Below are positions 28,186 to 36,403 of a DNA stretch of 64,000 nt, piece by piece. The stretch is from Agromyces cavernae (GTDB lineage Bacteria; Actinomycetota; Actinomycetes; Actinomycetales; Microbacteriaceae). Position numbers and translations under genes: made by a program. Each line of letters opens with the position of its first letter. The stretch's first letter is position 1. Where the stretch lies: the NCBI RefSeq assembly GCF_021044935.1, contig NZ_JAJNMP010000001.1, positions 1,178,001 to 1,242,000 of the forward strand, written 5' to 3'. The notes beneath the pieces were generated by a model. That model did not search any database. It saw only the letters and a program-made list of their open reading frames with translations, and was not told the origin of the DNA.

Positions 28186-28527
28186 TCAGGGGCGCCAGCG
28201 GGCCGCCGCGAGGTCGATGCGGTAGCCGTCGTCGTCGGTCGAGGCGCGCAGCGGCGTGCCCTCTCGGTCGTAGTGCGGCCGGGCACGCTCGGCATGCCCG
28301 GTCGGCGGGCGACCGCCCGCGCGGATGACGCGCCACCACGCGACATCCGAACCGTACCTGGCCATCACCTGCCCGACCGCACGCGCACCGCGCGAACCGA
28401 GCAGCGCGGCGACATCGCCGTAGGTCGCGACCCGGCCCGGCGGGATGTCGGCGACGACGGCGAGCACCGCGTCGACGAACCCCTGCGGATGCTCGGGACC
28501 GGATCGTTCGGACACCGCGCGGGCCAC
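28186..28527 (-). CDS. Alkyltransferase-like protein (ATL), MGMT DNA-binding domain without active-site cysteine
   Basis: A 113-residue protein with a GTG start at 28527, 5 bases after the acetyltransferase stop. The fold signature of O6-alkylguanine-DNA alkyltransferases is present: IPPGRVATYGDVAALLG, then RAVGQVMA with the arginine finger region. Where MGMT has PCHRV this protein has AWWRV, so the acceptor cysteine is absent and tryptophan takes its place. ATLs bind O6-alkylguanine lesions and hand them to nucleotide excision repair rather than repairing them directly. The small size fits. It is probably co-transcribed with the GNAT gene upstream. Confidence 0.88.
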   Translation of the reverse strand: MARAVSERSGPEHPQGFVDAVLAVVADIPPGRVATYGDVAALLGSRGARAVGQVMARYGSDVAWWRVIRAGGRPPTGHAERARPHYDREGTPLRASTDDDGYRIDLAAARWRP

Positions 28528-28532
28528 GAGCG

Positions 28533-28985
28533 TCAGAGCTCGAGTGCGCCGATCACGTCGCCGTAGGCGGTCTCGCCGACGTCGACGAACCCGATGCGGT
28601 GGAAGAACGCCTCTGGGCCCTGCTCGCCAGGCTCCCACAGCACGGTGATGCGGTCGAAGCCGCGGCGCTTGGCCTCTTCGGCGAGCGCCTCGGCGAGGAA
28701 CCGGCCGACGCCCTTGCCCTGCACCTCGGCATCGACGTTGATGCGCCAGATGCACGCGCGGAACTCCTCGTGCGGGTTCTCGGGGTCGAAGTTGCCGTGG
28801 ATGAAGCCGACGACGCGCTCCTCGATGAGCGCCACACGCTGCCATGCGGTGTCGGGGTTCACGACCGAGGCCTCGGCCGAGTACGTGACGGGGGCGACGA
28901 ACTGCTCTTGGCCGGGCTTCAGCGAAAGCGAGTTCGCGGCAACGATGTTCGACGCGGACAGGTCTTCCAGTCTCAGCTCAGCCAT
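28533..28985 (-). CDS. GNAT family N-acetyltransferase
   Basis: A 150-residue single-domain acetyltransferase. The acetyl-CoA pyrophosphate loop reads VQGKGVGRFL, preceded by the beta strand IWRINVDAE, and the C-terminal part FFHRIGFVDVGE is the usual motif B region. The ATG at 28985 sits 7 bases after a TAGCCT -10 box, so the mRNA is probably leaderless. Its nearest relatives by eye are spermidine-acetyltransferase-like and ribosomal-protein-acetyltransferase-like GNATs, but the substrate cannot be told. It is followed by the ATL gene and is divergent from icd. Confidence 0.85.
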   Translation of the reverse strand: MAELRLEDLSASNIVAANSLSLKPGQEQFVAPVTYSAEASVVNPDTAWQRVALIEERVVGFIHGNFDPENPHEEFRACIWRINVDAEVQGKGVGRFLAEALAEEAKRRGFDRITVLWEPGEQGPEAFFHRIGFVDVGETAYGDVIGALEL

Positions 28986-28992
28986 GCTGCCA

Positions 28993-28998
28993 AGGCTA
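28993..28998 (-). promoter_or_regulatory. -10 box of a probable leaderless promoter for the GNAT gene
   Basis: On the minus strand TAGCCT precedes the ATG at 28985 by 7 bases, with no ribosome-binding site between. Confidence 0.5.
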
Positions 28999-29106
28999 AC
29001 CTGTCGAGCGCGCAAGTCGGTAGCAGGGATCTCCCTGACCCGACCCTGAACTGCGCGCAGCGCCGCACGGGGCATCCGTTCGCCGGAAATCGGGCGGTGA
29101 TCGTCC

Positions 29107-29162
29107 CGATATCGAGCCCCGAGGTGTCTCGATATCGAGCCAGGTTGTCTCGATGTCGAGAT
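29107..29162. promoter_or_regulatory. Three tandem palindromic sites upstream of icd
   Basis: CGATATCG cores occur at 29107-29114 and 29130-29137 (the second inside CTCGATATCGAG), and TCTCGATGTCGAGA lies at 29148-29161. Centres are 23 and 21 bases apart, about two helical turns, so bound dimers would line up on one DNA face. They sit between the divergent GNAT and icd genes and are the likely operator of a regulator not encoded next door. Confidence 0.6.
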
Positions 29163-29247
29163 ATTCGGGCGAAGCGGTAAGCTGTTCGATGGCGTGCTCA
29201 CGCCCACCAGACTTTCCCCAATCCCCGACAGATCCAAGGAGACACTC

Positions 29248-30465
29248 TTGTCGAAGATCAAGGTTGAAGGCACCGTCGTCGAGCTCGACGGCGACGAGAT
29301 GACGCGCATCATCTGGCAGGCCATCAAGGACCAGCTGATCCACCCGTACCTCGACGTCGACCTCGAGTACTACGACCTCTCGATCCAGAAGCGCGACGAG
29401 ACCGACGACCAGATCACGATCGACGCGGCGCACGCCATCCAGAAGCACGGCGTCGGCGTCAAGTGCGCCACGATCACGCCCGACGAGGCGCGCGTCGAGG
29501 AGTTCGGCCTGAAGAAGATGTGGCGTTCGCCCAACGGCACGATCCGCAACATCCTCGGCGGCGTCATCTTCCGTGAGCCGATCATCATCTCGAACATCCC
29601 CCGCCTCGTGCCCGGCTGGAACAAGCCGATCATCGTCGGCCGTCACGCGTTCGGCGACCAGTACCGCGCCACCGACTTCCGCTTCGAGGGCGAGGGCACC
29701 CTCACGATGACCTTCACTCCGAAGGACGGCTCCGAGCCGCAGCAGTTCGAGGTCTTCCAGTCGCCGGGCTCGGGCGTCGCGATGGGCATGTACAACCTCG
29801 ACGAGTCGATCAAGGACTTCGCGCGCGCATCGCTCAACTACGGCCTCGACCGCAACTACCCGGTCTACCTCTCGACGAAGAACACGATCCTGAAGGCCTA
29901 CGACGGCCGCTTCAAGGACCTGTTCCAAGAGGTCTTCGACACCGAGTTCAAGCAGAAGTTCGACGAGGCCGGGCTCACCTACGAGCACCGCCTCATCGAC
30001 GACATGGTCGCAGCCAGCCTCAAGTGGGAGGGCGGCTACGTCTGGGCGTGCAAGAACTACGACGGCGACGTGCAGTCCGACACCGTCGCGCAGGGCTTCG
30101 GCTCGCTCGGCCTCATGACCTCCGTCCTCGCCACGCCCGACGGCAAGGTCGTCGAGGCCGAGGCGGCGCACGGCACGGTGACGCGTCACTACCGCCAGCA
30201 CCAGCAGGGCAAGCCCACCTCCACGAACCCGATCGCCTCGATCTACGCGTGGACGCGCGGCCTGTCGCACCGCGGCAAGCTCGACGGCAACCAGGAGCTC
30301 ATCGACTTCTCGCACACGCTCGAGGACGTCGTCATCAAGACGGTCGAGTCGGGCGCCATGACGAAGGACCTCGCACTCCTCGTCGGCCCCGAGCAGGCGT
30401 ACCAGACGACCGAGGAGTTCCTCGCGACGCTCTCGGCGAACCTCAAGACCCGCCTGGCCGCGTAG
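29248..30465 (+). CDS. icd: NADP-dependent isocitrate dehydrogenase (eukaryotic-like subfamily)
   Basis: A 405-residue TCA-cycle enzyme oxidising isocitrate to 2-oxoglutarate. The TTG at 29248 is chosen because AAGGAG stands 6 bases upstream and the protein then begins [20 protein letters not shown], the classic start of the dimeric ~400-residue type. [34 protein letters not shown] and the metal/substrate segment [12 protein letters not shown] are all present, as is [12 protein letters not shown]. An upstream GTG at 29194 in frame is rejected. Tandem palindromes before the gene suggest dedicated transcriptional control. Confidence 0.97.
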   Translation: MSKIKVEGTVVELDGDEMTRIIWQAIKDQLIHPYLDVDLEYYDLSIQKRDETDDQITIDAAHAIQKHGVGVKCATITPDEARVEEFGLKKMWRSPNGTIRNILGGVIFREPIIISNIPRLVPGWNKPIIVGRHAFGDQYRATDFRFEGEGTLTMTFTPKDGSEPQQFEVFQSPGSGVAMGMYNLDESIKDFARASLNYGLDRNYPVYLSTKNTILKAYDGRFKDLFQEVFDTEFKQKFDEAGLTYEHRLIDDMVAASLKWEGGYVWACKNYDGDVQSDTVAQGFGSLGLMTSVLATPDGKVVEAEAAHGTVTRHYRQHQQGKPTSTNPIASIYAWTRGLSHRGKLDGNQELIDFSHTLEDVVIKTVESGAMTKDLALLVGPEQAYQTTEEFLATLSANLKTRLAA

Positions 30466-30575
30466 CCCGCGGTCGCGTTTCACGAGGGGCGGATGCTGCG
30501 GCATCCGCCCCTCGTCGCATTCGTGGCGAGTGCCGTCTCGTCCACGTGCAGTGCCTGCCCCGCGGAGTGCCGTCC

Positions 30576-30690
30576 CGAAAACAGGAACCCGGGCCGCCGC
30601 GCCCGGCGCGTCTTCCTGTTTTCGCGACCGCCCCGGCGCGTCTTCCTGTTTTCGGGCCGAAGCGCCGCGGCGCGTCTTCCTGTTTTCGGG
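30576..30690. repeat. Cluster of TTCCTGTTTTCG repeats upstream of the P-type ATPase
   Basis: GGCGCGTCTTCCTGTTTTCG occurs three times in direct orientation (30605-30624, 30635-30654, 30669-30688), and an inverted core CGAAAACAGGAA lies at 30576-30587. Spacing is 30 and 34 bases. The units are AT-richer than their surroundings and occupy most of the 270-base gap between icd and the ATPase. No gene is supported here, although several short shadow frames run through it. Confidence 0.85.
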
Positions 30691-30735
30691 CCGAAGCGCC
30701 GTGGGGTGGGCGGGGCGGTGGGAGAGGATGGAGGC

Positions 30736-32631
30736 ATGGCTCGCTTCCTGAAGCTCGCTCGCCGGTATTGGGTGGTCACCTTCACGATCGCGATCGGATG
30801 TCTCGGCATCGTGCTCGCCCTCACGGGCGCGGGCAGCGCCGTCGTGTGGATCTTCAGCGGCTACGCCCTGGCGATCGCCGCGTGGCAGGCGGTGGGCATG
30901 GTGCGCGACATGCTGCGTGGCCATTGGGGGCTCGACATCCTCGCCATCACGGCGATCATCGCGACCGTGGCCGTCGGCGAGTACATCGCGGCGCTGCTCG
31001 TCGTGCTCATGCTCACCGGCGGCGAGGCGCTCGAGGACTACGCCAACCGGCGTGCGAAGCGCGAGCTCGACGCGCTGCTCACCCGCGCACCGCAGCTCGC
31101 GCATCGCATCGAGGGCGATGACATCGTCGAGATCCCGGCCGATCGGGTGCAGCCGGGCGACGTGCTGCTCGTGCGGCCGAGCGAGATCCTTCCCGTCGAC
31201 GGCACCCTGCGGTCGGCCGAGACGACGCTCGACGAGTCGTCGATCACGGGCGAGAGCGTGCCCGTCGAGAAGCGGGCCGGCGACGCGGTGCTGAGCGGCG
31301 CGGTGAACGGGCAGTCGGCCGTCGAGATCGTGGCGACCGCGACCGCCGCCGACAGCCAGTACCAGCAGATCGTGGCGCTCGTCGCCGAGGCGGCCGACTC
31401 GAAGGCGCCGGTCGTGCGCCTCGCCGACCGCTACGCCGTTCCGTTCACGCTGTTCTCGCTCGCACTGGCCGGGGTGGCGTGGTGGGTGTCCGGCGATCCG
31501 GTGCGGTTCGCCGAGGTGCTCGTGCTCGCCACTCCGTGCCCCCTGCTCATCGCGGCGCCGGTGGCGTTCATCGGCGGCATGAGCCGCGCGGCCCGCAACG
31601 GCGTGATCGTCAAGGGCGGGGGAGTGCTCGAGCAGCTCGCATCGGCGAAGACGGCGGTCTTCGACAAGACGGGCACCCTCACGCGGGGCGAGCCAACCCT
31701 CGTGGCGGTTCGCCCCACGCGCGGCTTCGGCGATGACGAGCTGCTGGCTGCCGTGGCATCCGCGGAGCAGTACTCGTCGCACGTGCTGGCGACCTCGATG
31801 ATCGAGGCGGCCCGCGATCGCGCCCTGCCGCTCGCCGAGGCCGAGTGGGCGCGCGAGGCGGCCACCAACGGTGTGCAGGCGAAGGTCGGCGGCCGGGAGG
31901 TCGTCGTCGGCAAGTTCGCATTCGTGAAGGAGCACGCGCCGGACGCCGCGCGCACGACCATCGCGCCCGGCGAGCTCGCCGTGTACGTCGCCATCGACGG
32001 CCGCTATGCCGGGGCGCTGCTCGCGAGCGACCGGCTGCGTGAGAACGCGAAGGCGACCCTCGAGCGACTCGACGAGCTCGGGGTGCGCCGGACGATGATG
32101 CTCACCGGCGACGCGAAGGCCACCGCCGACCATATCGCCGCCGAGCTCGGGATCACGCGCGTGCGCGCCGACTGCCTGCCGGCCGACAAGGTGCACGAGG
32201 TGTCGGCGATCGCCGAGCGCCCCGTGATCATGGTCGGCGACGGCGTCAACGACGCGCCCGTGCTCGCGGCCGCCGATGTCGGCATCGCGATGGGCGCGAA
32301 GGGGGCGACGGCGGCGAGCGAGTCCGCATCGGCGGTGATCCTCGTCGACGACATCTCGCGCGTCGCGAAGGCCGTCGAGATCGGACGCGACACCGTGCGC
32401 ATCGCCCTGCAGAGCATCTGGATCGGCATCATCGTCAGCGTGGCGCTCATGCTCATCGCCTCGTTCGGGGTGATCCCCGCGACGATCGGCGCGCTGCTGC
32501 AGGAGGTCGTCGACCTGATCGCGATCCTCGCGGCACTGCGCGCGATCGGCGGGCGGCGCGACGCGAAGGCGGCCGGGCGGGCGGATGTCGCGGCCGGAAC
32601 GGTCTCGGAGCCTGCGCGCGCGGGACGCTAA
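30736..32631 (+). CDS. P1B-type heavy-metal-translocating ATPase (TPC / QExxD signature)
   Basis: A 631-residue metal pump; ATG at 30736 with GGAGAGGATGGAGG upstream. Helices occupy residues 12-30, 36-56, 64-98 and 233-285, plus two near the C-terminus. The actuator has TGES (171-174), the ion-binding helix reads ATPCPLLIA (TPC at 266-268), the phosphorylation motif is DKTGT (310-314), then TGD and GDGVND (501-506), and the last helix carries QEVVD (589-593). TPC plus QExxD is the signature I recall for the P1B-5 subgroup linked to nickel or iron. No N-terminal metal-binding domain is present. The usual His-Pro pair of the N-domain reads SSHVLA, His-Val, which is unusual. The metal is not proven. 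Confidence 0.9.
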   Translation: MARFLKLARRYWVVTFTIAIGCLGIVLALTGAGSAVVWIFSGYALAIAAWQAVGMVRDMLRGHWGLDILAITAIIATVAVGEYIAALLVVLMLTGGEALEDYANRRAKRELDALLTRAPQLAHRIEGDDIVEIPADRVQPGDVLLVRPSEILPVDGTLRSAETTLDESSITGESVPVEKRAGDAVLSGAVNGQSAVEIVATATAADSQYQQIVALVAEAADSKAPVVRLADRYAVPFTLFSLALAGVAWWVSGDPVRFAEVLVLATPCPLLIAAPVAFIGGMSRAARNGVIVKGGGVLEQLASAKTAVFDKTGTLTRGEPTLVAVRPTRGFGDDELLAAVASAEQYSSHVLATSMIEAARDRALPLAEAEWAREAATNGVQAKVGGREVVVGKFAFVKEHAPDAARTTIAPGELAVYVAIDGRYAGALLASDRLRENAKATLERLDELGVRRTMMLTGDAKATADHIAAELGITRVRADCLPADKVHEVSAIAERPVIMVGDGVNDAPVLAAADVGIAMGAKGATAASESASAVILVDDISRVAKAVEIGRDTVRIALQSIWIGIIVSVALMLIASFGVIPATIGALLQEVVDLIAILAALRAIGGRRDAKAAGRADVAAGTVSEPARAGR

Positions 32632-32704
32632 CGCCCGGCGCACCTGCTCGACCGGTTACGAGTCGATAACACCTCGAGGAGATCGGGGCGAACACTTGCG
32701 CAGA

Positions 32705-32731
32705 GTTTGTTCGTAAGGTTTACTAACAAAC
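32705..32731. promoter_or_regulatory. Operator palindrome abutting the ROK repressor start
   Basis: GTTTGTTCGTAA, a 3-base spacer and TTACTAACAAAC form a 12-bp inverted repeat with one mismatch. It is AT-rich and ends one base before the GTG at 32732. A TACTAA -10 (32721-32726) lies in its right arm, so a bound repressor would block its own promoter. This is typical of ROK-family autoregulation. Confidence 0.75.
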
Positions 32732-33979
32732 GTGACTGCAACGGATGCACAGCGAGGCCCCGTCACTTCGGAGCCCACGCCCCCCACTCAGCTGGGTGCT
32801 TCCGACCTGCTCACGGTGCCGTTCGCGGGTGCCCCGATCTTCACGCGCACGCGTGCCCTGCGGCCCACGAGCAAGGTGCTTCCCGAGCACGCGCGCAGCC
32901 ACAACCGCGCGCTCGTCCTGCAGACGCTCTACACCGCGGGTGCGCAGAGCCGGGCCGACGTCGCCCGCGAGACCGGCCTCACGCGGGTCACGGTCTCCGA
33001 CCTCGTCGCCGAGCTCATCGTCGAAGGACTCGTCGCCGAGCTCGGGCAACGCGAAGACGCCCGCCCGGGCAAGCCCGCGACGCTCATCGACATCGCACGC
33101 GGCGCGTTCCAGATCGTCGGCATCGACCTGTCCGAACACGAGGTCTTCCGCGGCGCGGTCATGAACCTCGACGGCCGCATCGTCGCCCGCGCCGAACTCG
33201 CCCGCGACGGCGCCACCGGGGAGGCGGCGTACGCCCTCGTCGACGCGCTGGTCGCGCAGCTGCTCGCGGCCGCCACGATCACGGTGCTCGGCATCGGCGT
33301 GGGGTCGCCCGGCGTGGTCGACCCGGTCGGAGTCGTGCGCTCGGCGCCCAACCTCGGCTGGAGCGACCTGCCTCTGCAGGCACGGCTCACCGGCGCCACC
33401 TCGCTGCCGGTGCACGTCGCGAACGACGCCAACGTCGCCGTGCTCGCCGAGCACGGCGCCACCGACCTCGACGACGTGCTGCTCATCAAGATCGGCCACG
33501 GCGTCGGCGCCGGCCTCATCGTCGGCGGCCGGCCCGTCATCGGCGGCGGCTTCGCCGCGGGCGAGATCGGCCACGTCGTCGTCGGCACCGACGGCGGCCC
33601 ACGCTGCGCGTGCGGGCGCGACGGATGCCTCGAAGCGTGGATCTCGGCGCCACGGCTCACCGCGCAGCTCGCCGAGCTCGACGGCACCGACGCGGCCGGG
33701 GCATCCGCTCGCGAAGAGATCCTGCGCGAGGCGGGCCGCAGGCTCGGCATCGTGCTCGCGCCGGTCGTCGGCGCCCTCAACCTGTCGGAGGTCGTGCTCA
33801 GCGGCCCCGCCGAACTGCTCGACGGCGTCTTCCACGAGGCGGCCGTCGACACCCTCCGGAAGCGGACGATGGCGGAGATCAACCGTGATCTGAGGCTCCG
33901 GATGTCCGAGCAGGCGCAGGACATCGTCCTGCGCGGCGCGGCCGTCATGGTCCTCTCCGGACAACTCGGGGTCTCGTAG
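32732..33979 (+). CDS. ROK-family transcriptional repressor (NagC/XylR type)
   Basis: A 415-residue regulator. After an extended N-terminus of about 50 residues, the winged HTH runs through RSHNRALVLQTLYTAGAQS and RADVARETGLTRVTVSDLV. The sugar-kinase-like ROK domain follows with GIDLSEHEVFRGAV and the zinc motif CACGRDGCLEAW. It heads a seven-gene run: ABC importer, GH3, ROK kinase and nagB. The GTG at 32732 has no Shine-Dalgarno sequence, and a -10-like TACTAA ends 5 bases upstream, so the transcript is probably leaderless. Effector: presumably GlcNAc, GlcNAc-6-P or chitobiose (inference from the operon). Confidence 0.92.
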   Translation: MTATDAQRGPVTSEPTPPTQLGASDLLTVPFAGAPIFTRTRALRPTSKVLPEHARSHNRALVLQTLYTAGAQSRADVARETGLTRVTVSDLVAELIVEGLVAELGQREDARPGKPATLIDIARGAFQIVGIDLSEHEVFRGAVMNLDGRIVARAELARDGATGEAAYALVDALVAQLLAAATITVLGIGVGSPGVVDPVGVVRSAPNLGWSDLPLQARLTGATSLPVHVANDANVAVLAEHGATDLDDVLLIKIGHGVGAGLIVGGRPVIGGGFAAGEIGHVVVGTDGGPRCACGRDGCLEAWISAPRLTAQLAELDGTDAAGASAREEILREAGRRLGIVLAPVVGALNLSEVVLSGPAELLDGVFHEAAVDTLRKRTMAEINRDLRLRMSEQAQDIVLRGAAVMVLSGQLGVS

Positions 33980-34047
33980 AGGCTCCACGCACCAAGAGGA
34001 GTCAGCATCCCCGCTTTCTCCTCCACCCCATGAAAGGAAGCAACGAA

Positions 34048-35289
34048 ATGAGGAAACTCGGTATCGTGGCGCTCGGCGCCGCAGCCGCGCTCACCCTCGC
34101 CGGCTGTGCCGCTGGAGGCACCGGCGCCTCCGGTGGCTCCGACGAGGCCGGGGAGATCCGGGTCTGGCTCGTTGGAACCGACACTCCCGACGCAGCCCGC
34201 GACTACCTCGTCGAGACGTTCGAAGAGGAGAACCCCGGTTCGACGCTCGTGATCGAGGAGCAGACGTGGGACGGTCTCGTCGACCGCCTCACGACGAGCC
34301 TCTCGAGCTCCGACAGCCCCGACATCGTCGAGTTCGGCAACACGCAGGCGCCCGCCTTCACGTCGGTCGGCGCGCTGCTCGACATCTCCGACCAGTACGA
34401 AGCACTCGGCGGCGACGACCTGCTTCCCGGCTTCGTCGAGGCGGGAACCTACGAGGACAAGTTCTACGCCGCACCGCTGTACGCGGGTGCTCGCGTGGTG
34501 TTCGCCGACCCGGCGTTCGTGACTGAGGCTCCCGCCGACCTCGACGCCTACGTCAGCACGGCGAAGGAGCTCGCCGCCGCGAACGCCGGCAAGTCGGGCA
34601 TCTACTTCGCCGGTCAGGACTGGTACAACGCGCTCCCGTTCATCTGGGAGAACGGTGGCGAGATCGCCGTGCCCGACGGCGACGCGTGGGACGCGCAGCT
34701 TTCGTCTCCCGAGTCGCTGAAGGGTCTTGCGCAGGTGCAGGACCTGATGACGACCGCGTCGCTCGCCCCGAAGGACGGCGACAACGCCGAGCCGTGGACG
34801 CCGTACTGCGAGGGCCAGGCCATCCAGTTCTCCGCGCCGAACTGGGCCTACGGTCTCGCAAGCGCATGCGAGACGGACAACCCGCCCGCGGCGCCGTTCG
34901 TCTACGCGCTCCCCGGCAAGAACGGCGGCGCCGCTCAGGCGTTCGCCGGTGGTTCGAACATCGGCATCTCGGCGAAGTCGGCTCACCCCGAACTCGCGAA
35001 GAAGGCACTGGCGATCATCCTCAGCGACGAGTTCCAGACCATCTACGGCGAGAACGGACTGATCCCGGCCAAGCAGTCGCTGGCCTCCACCCTCGGCGAC
35101 ACCCCTGAGGCGCAGGCCTACACCGCGGCAGCGGGCAACTCGAAGCTCACCCCGGCGTCGCCGAACTGGGCAGAGGTCGAGGCGTCGCGCGTCCTCGAGG
35201 ACTTCTTCGTGAAGATCGCACAGGGCGGGGACCTGAAGTCCCTGGCCGAAGAGGTCGACACGAAGATCGAGGACATCCTCAACGGCTAG
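34048..35289 (+). CDS. Sugar ABC transporter substrate-binding lipoprotein
   Basis: 413 residues from the ATG at 34048, preceded by AAAGGAAG. The ATG at 34030 would place that ribosome-binding site inside the gene. The signal peptide MRKLGIVALGAAAALTLAGC ends in a lipobox, so the protein is anchored as a lipoprotein. The mature part is a group-1 extracellular solute-binding fold with DIVEFGNTQAPAF and FAGGSNIGISAKSA, typical of oligosaccharide or amino-sugar binders. It follows the ROK repressor and is followed by its two permeases. No ATPase is encoded in the cluster, so a shared MsiK-like ATPase elsewhere is expected. Confidence 0.93.
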   Translation: MRKLGIVALGAAAALTLAGCAAGGTGASGGSDEAGEIRVWLVGTDTPDAARDYLVETFEEENPGSTLVIEEQTWDGLVDRLTTSLSSSDSPDIVEFGNTQAPAFTSVGALLDISDQYEALGGDDLLPGFVEAGTYEDKFYAAPLYAGARVVFADPAFVTEAPADLDAYVSTAKELAAANAGKSGIYFAGQDWYNALPFIWENGGEIAVPDGDAWDAQLSSPESLKGLAQVQDLMTTASLAPKDGDNAEPWTPYCEGQAIQFSAPNWAYGLASACETDNPPAAPFVYALPGKNGGAAQAFAGGSNIGISAKSAHPELAKKALAIILSDEFQTIYGENGLIPAKQSLASTLGDTPEAQAYTAAAGNSKLTPASPNWAEVEASRVLEDFFVKIAQGGDLKSLAEEVDTKIEDILNG

Positions 35290-35329
35290 TCCCCGCGGCA
35301 TCCGCCGCACCCGCGGCATCCGCCGCGGA

Positions 35330-35365
35330 CCGCGGACCGGCAGCGTACGCGCCGCCGGTCCGCGG
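35330..35365 (+). terminator. Intercistronic hairpin between binding protein and permease genes
   Basis: A 12-bp perfect stem (CCGCGGACCGGC at 35330-35341, complement at 35354-35365) lies in the 130-base gap. It probably stabilises the upstream mRNA or causes partial termination, giving more binding protein than permease. Confidence 0.6.
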
Positions 35366-35419
35366 GCCCCCTGACATCGTCCCCACCGGTCCCCTCCGGT
35401 GATCTTTTGGAGTTCCACT

Positions 35420-36403
35420 GTGACCCAGCTCAGCAACCGACTCGAGTCGGTACCGAGCATCGCGGAAGACGGCCGGCCCGGGCCCGGGTCCGACCGGCCC
35501 GAGCGCCGCCGACGCCCCCGAGCGGCGCTGACGGCATACGGGCTGCTGCTGCCTTCGCTGATCGTCCTCGTGGTGATCACCGGCTGGCCGTTGCTGCAGC
35601 TGCTCATCATGTCGTTCCAGCGCTTCGGCCGAGAGCAGGTCTTCGGCGCCCCGCCCGAGTTCGCCGGCCTGCAGAACTACCTCGACGTCCTCACCGACTC
35701 CGAGTTCTGGCTCGTGCTCGGCCGCTCGGTGCTCTTCGCCGCAGTCTGCGTGGTCGCGACGATGGTGCTCGGCACGCTCGTCGCGATCATGATGCAGAAA
35801 CTCGGCGGCGTGCTGCGCACGATCGTCTCGATCGGCCTGCTGCTGGCCTGGGCGATGCCGCCCCTCTCGGCCACCATCGTGTGGGGCTGGATCTTCGACA
35901 CCCAGTACGGCGTGCTCAACAACGTGCTCTCGCAGTGGTTCGGCCTGCCGTTCGAGGGCCACTCCTGGCTCATCGAGCCCCTCAGCTTCTTCTTCGTCGC
36001 AGCGATCATCATCGTGTGGGGTGCCGTGCCGTTCGTGGCCTTCACGCTCTACGCGGGCCTCACCCAAGTGCCTGACGAGGTTCTCGAGGCGGCACAACTC
36101 GACGGTGCGGGGGCGATCAAGCGCTTCTTCCTCGTCATCGTGCCGTACATCAAGCCGATCCTCATCGTCGTAACGATCCTGCAGGTGATCTGGGATCTGC
36201 GCGTCTTCACCCAGATCTACGCGCTGCAGTCGATCGGCGGCCTCGCCGAACAGACCAACACGCTCGGCGTGTACATCTACCGTGTCTCGCTCGGCACCGG
36301 CGACTTCGGCGCCGGCGGCGCGATCTCGGTGATCGTCGTGCTCCTGCTCGTGAGCATCTCGATCTTCTACGTGCGCCAGAGCATCAAGGAGGAGAGCCGA
36401 TGA
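35420..36403 (+). CDS. Sugar ABC transporter permease (MalF/UgpA type)
   Basis: 327 residues from the GTG at 35420, with GGAG 7 bases upstream. Six membrane helices are visible, beginning AYGLLLPSLIVLVVITGWPL, and the cytoplasmic EAA loop reads EVLEAAQLDGAGAIKRF and then the usual hydrophobic I-x-P stretch. A polar N-terminal tail of about 40 residues precedes the first helix. It overlaps the second permease gene by 4 bases. With that partner it forms the channel for the amino sugar or chito-oligosaccharide bound by the preceding lipoprotein. Confidence 0.93.
   Translation: MTQLSNRLESVPSIAEDGRPGPGSDRPERRRRPRAALTAYGLLLPSLIVLVVITGWPLLQLLIMSFQRFGREQVFGAPPEFAGLQNYLDVLTDSEFWLVLGRSVLFAAVCVVATMVLGTLVAIMMQKLGGVLRTIVSIGLLLAWAMPPLSATIVWGWIFDTQYGVLNNVLSQWFGLPFEGHSWLIEPLSFFFVAAIIIVWGAVPFVAFTLYAGLTQVPDEVLEAAQLDGAGAIKRFFLVIVPYIKPILIVVTILQVIWDLRVFTQIYALQSIGGLAEQTNTLGVYIYRVSLGTGDFGAGGAISVIVVLLLVSISIFYVRQSIKEESR

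Noticed and set aside
30576..30690. CRISPR array
   Set aside because: Only three direct units with 10-14-base spacers, no cas genes; spacers are far too short.
30466..30735. Short ORFs rich in RVFLFSGR-type repeats between icd and the P-type ATPase
   Set aside because: They only translate the TTCCTGTTTTCG DNA repeats; no ribosome-binding site or conserved domain.
28996..32643. 1215-codon open frame on the minus strand opposite icd and the P-type ATPase
   Set aside because: Low-complexity Arg/Asp/Gly translation typical of shadow frames; both plus-strand genes are certain.
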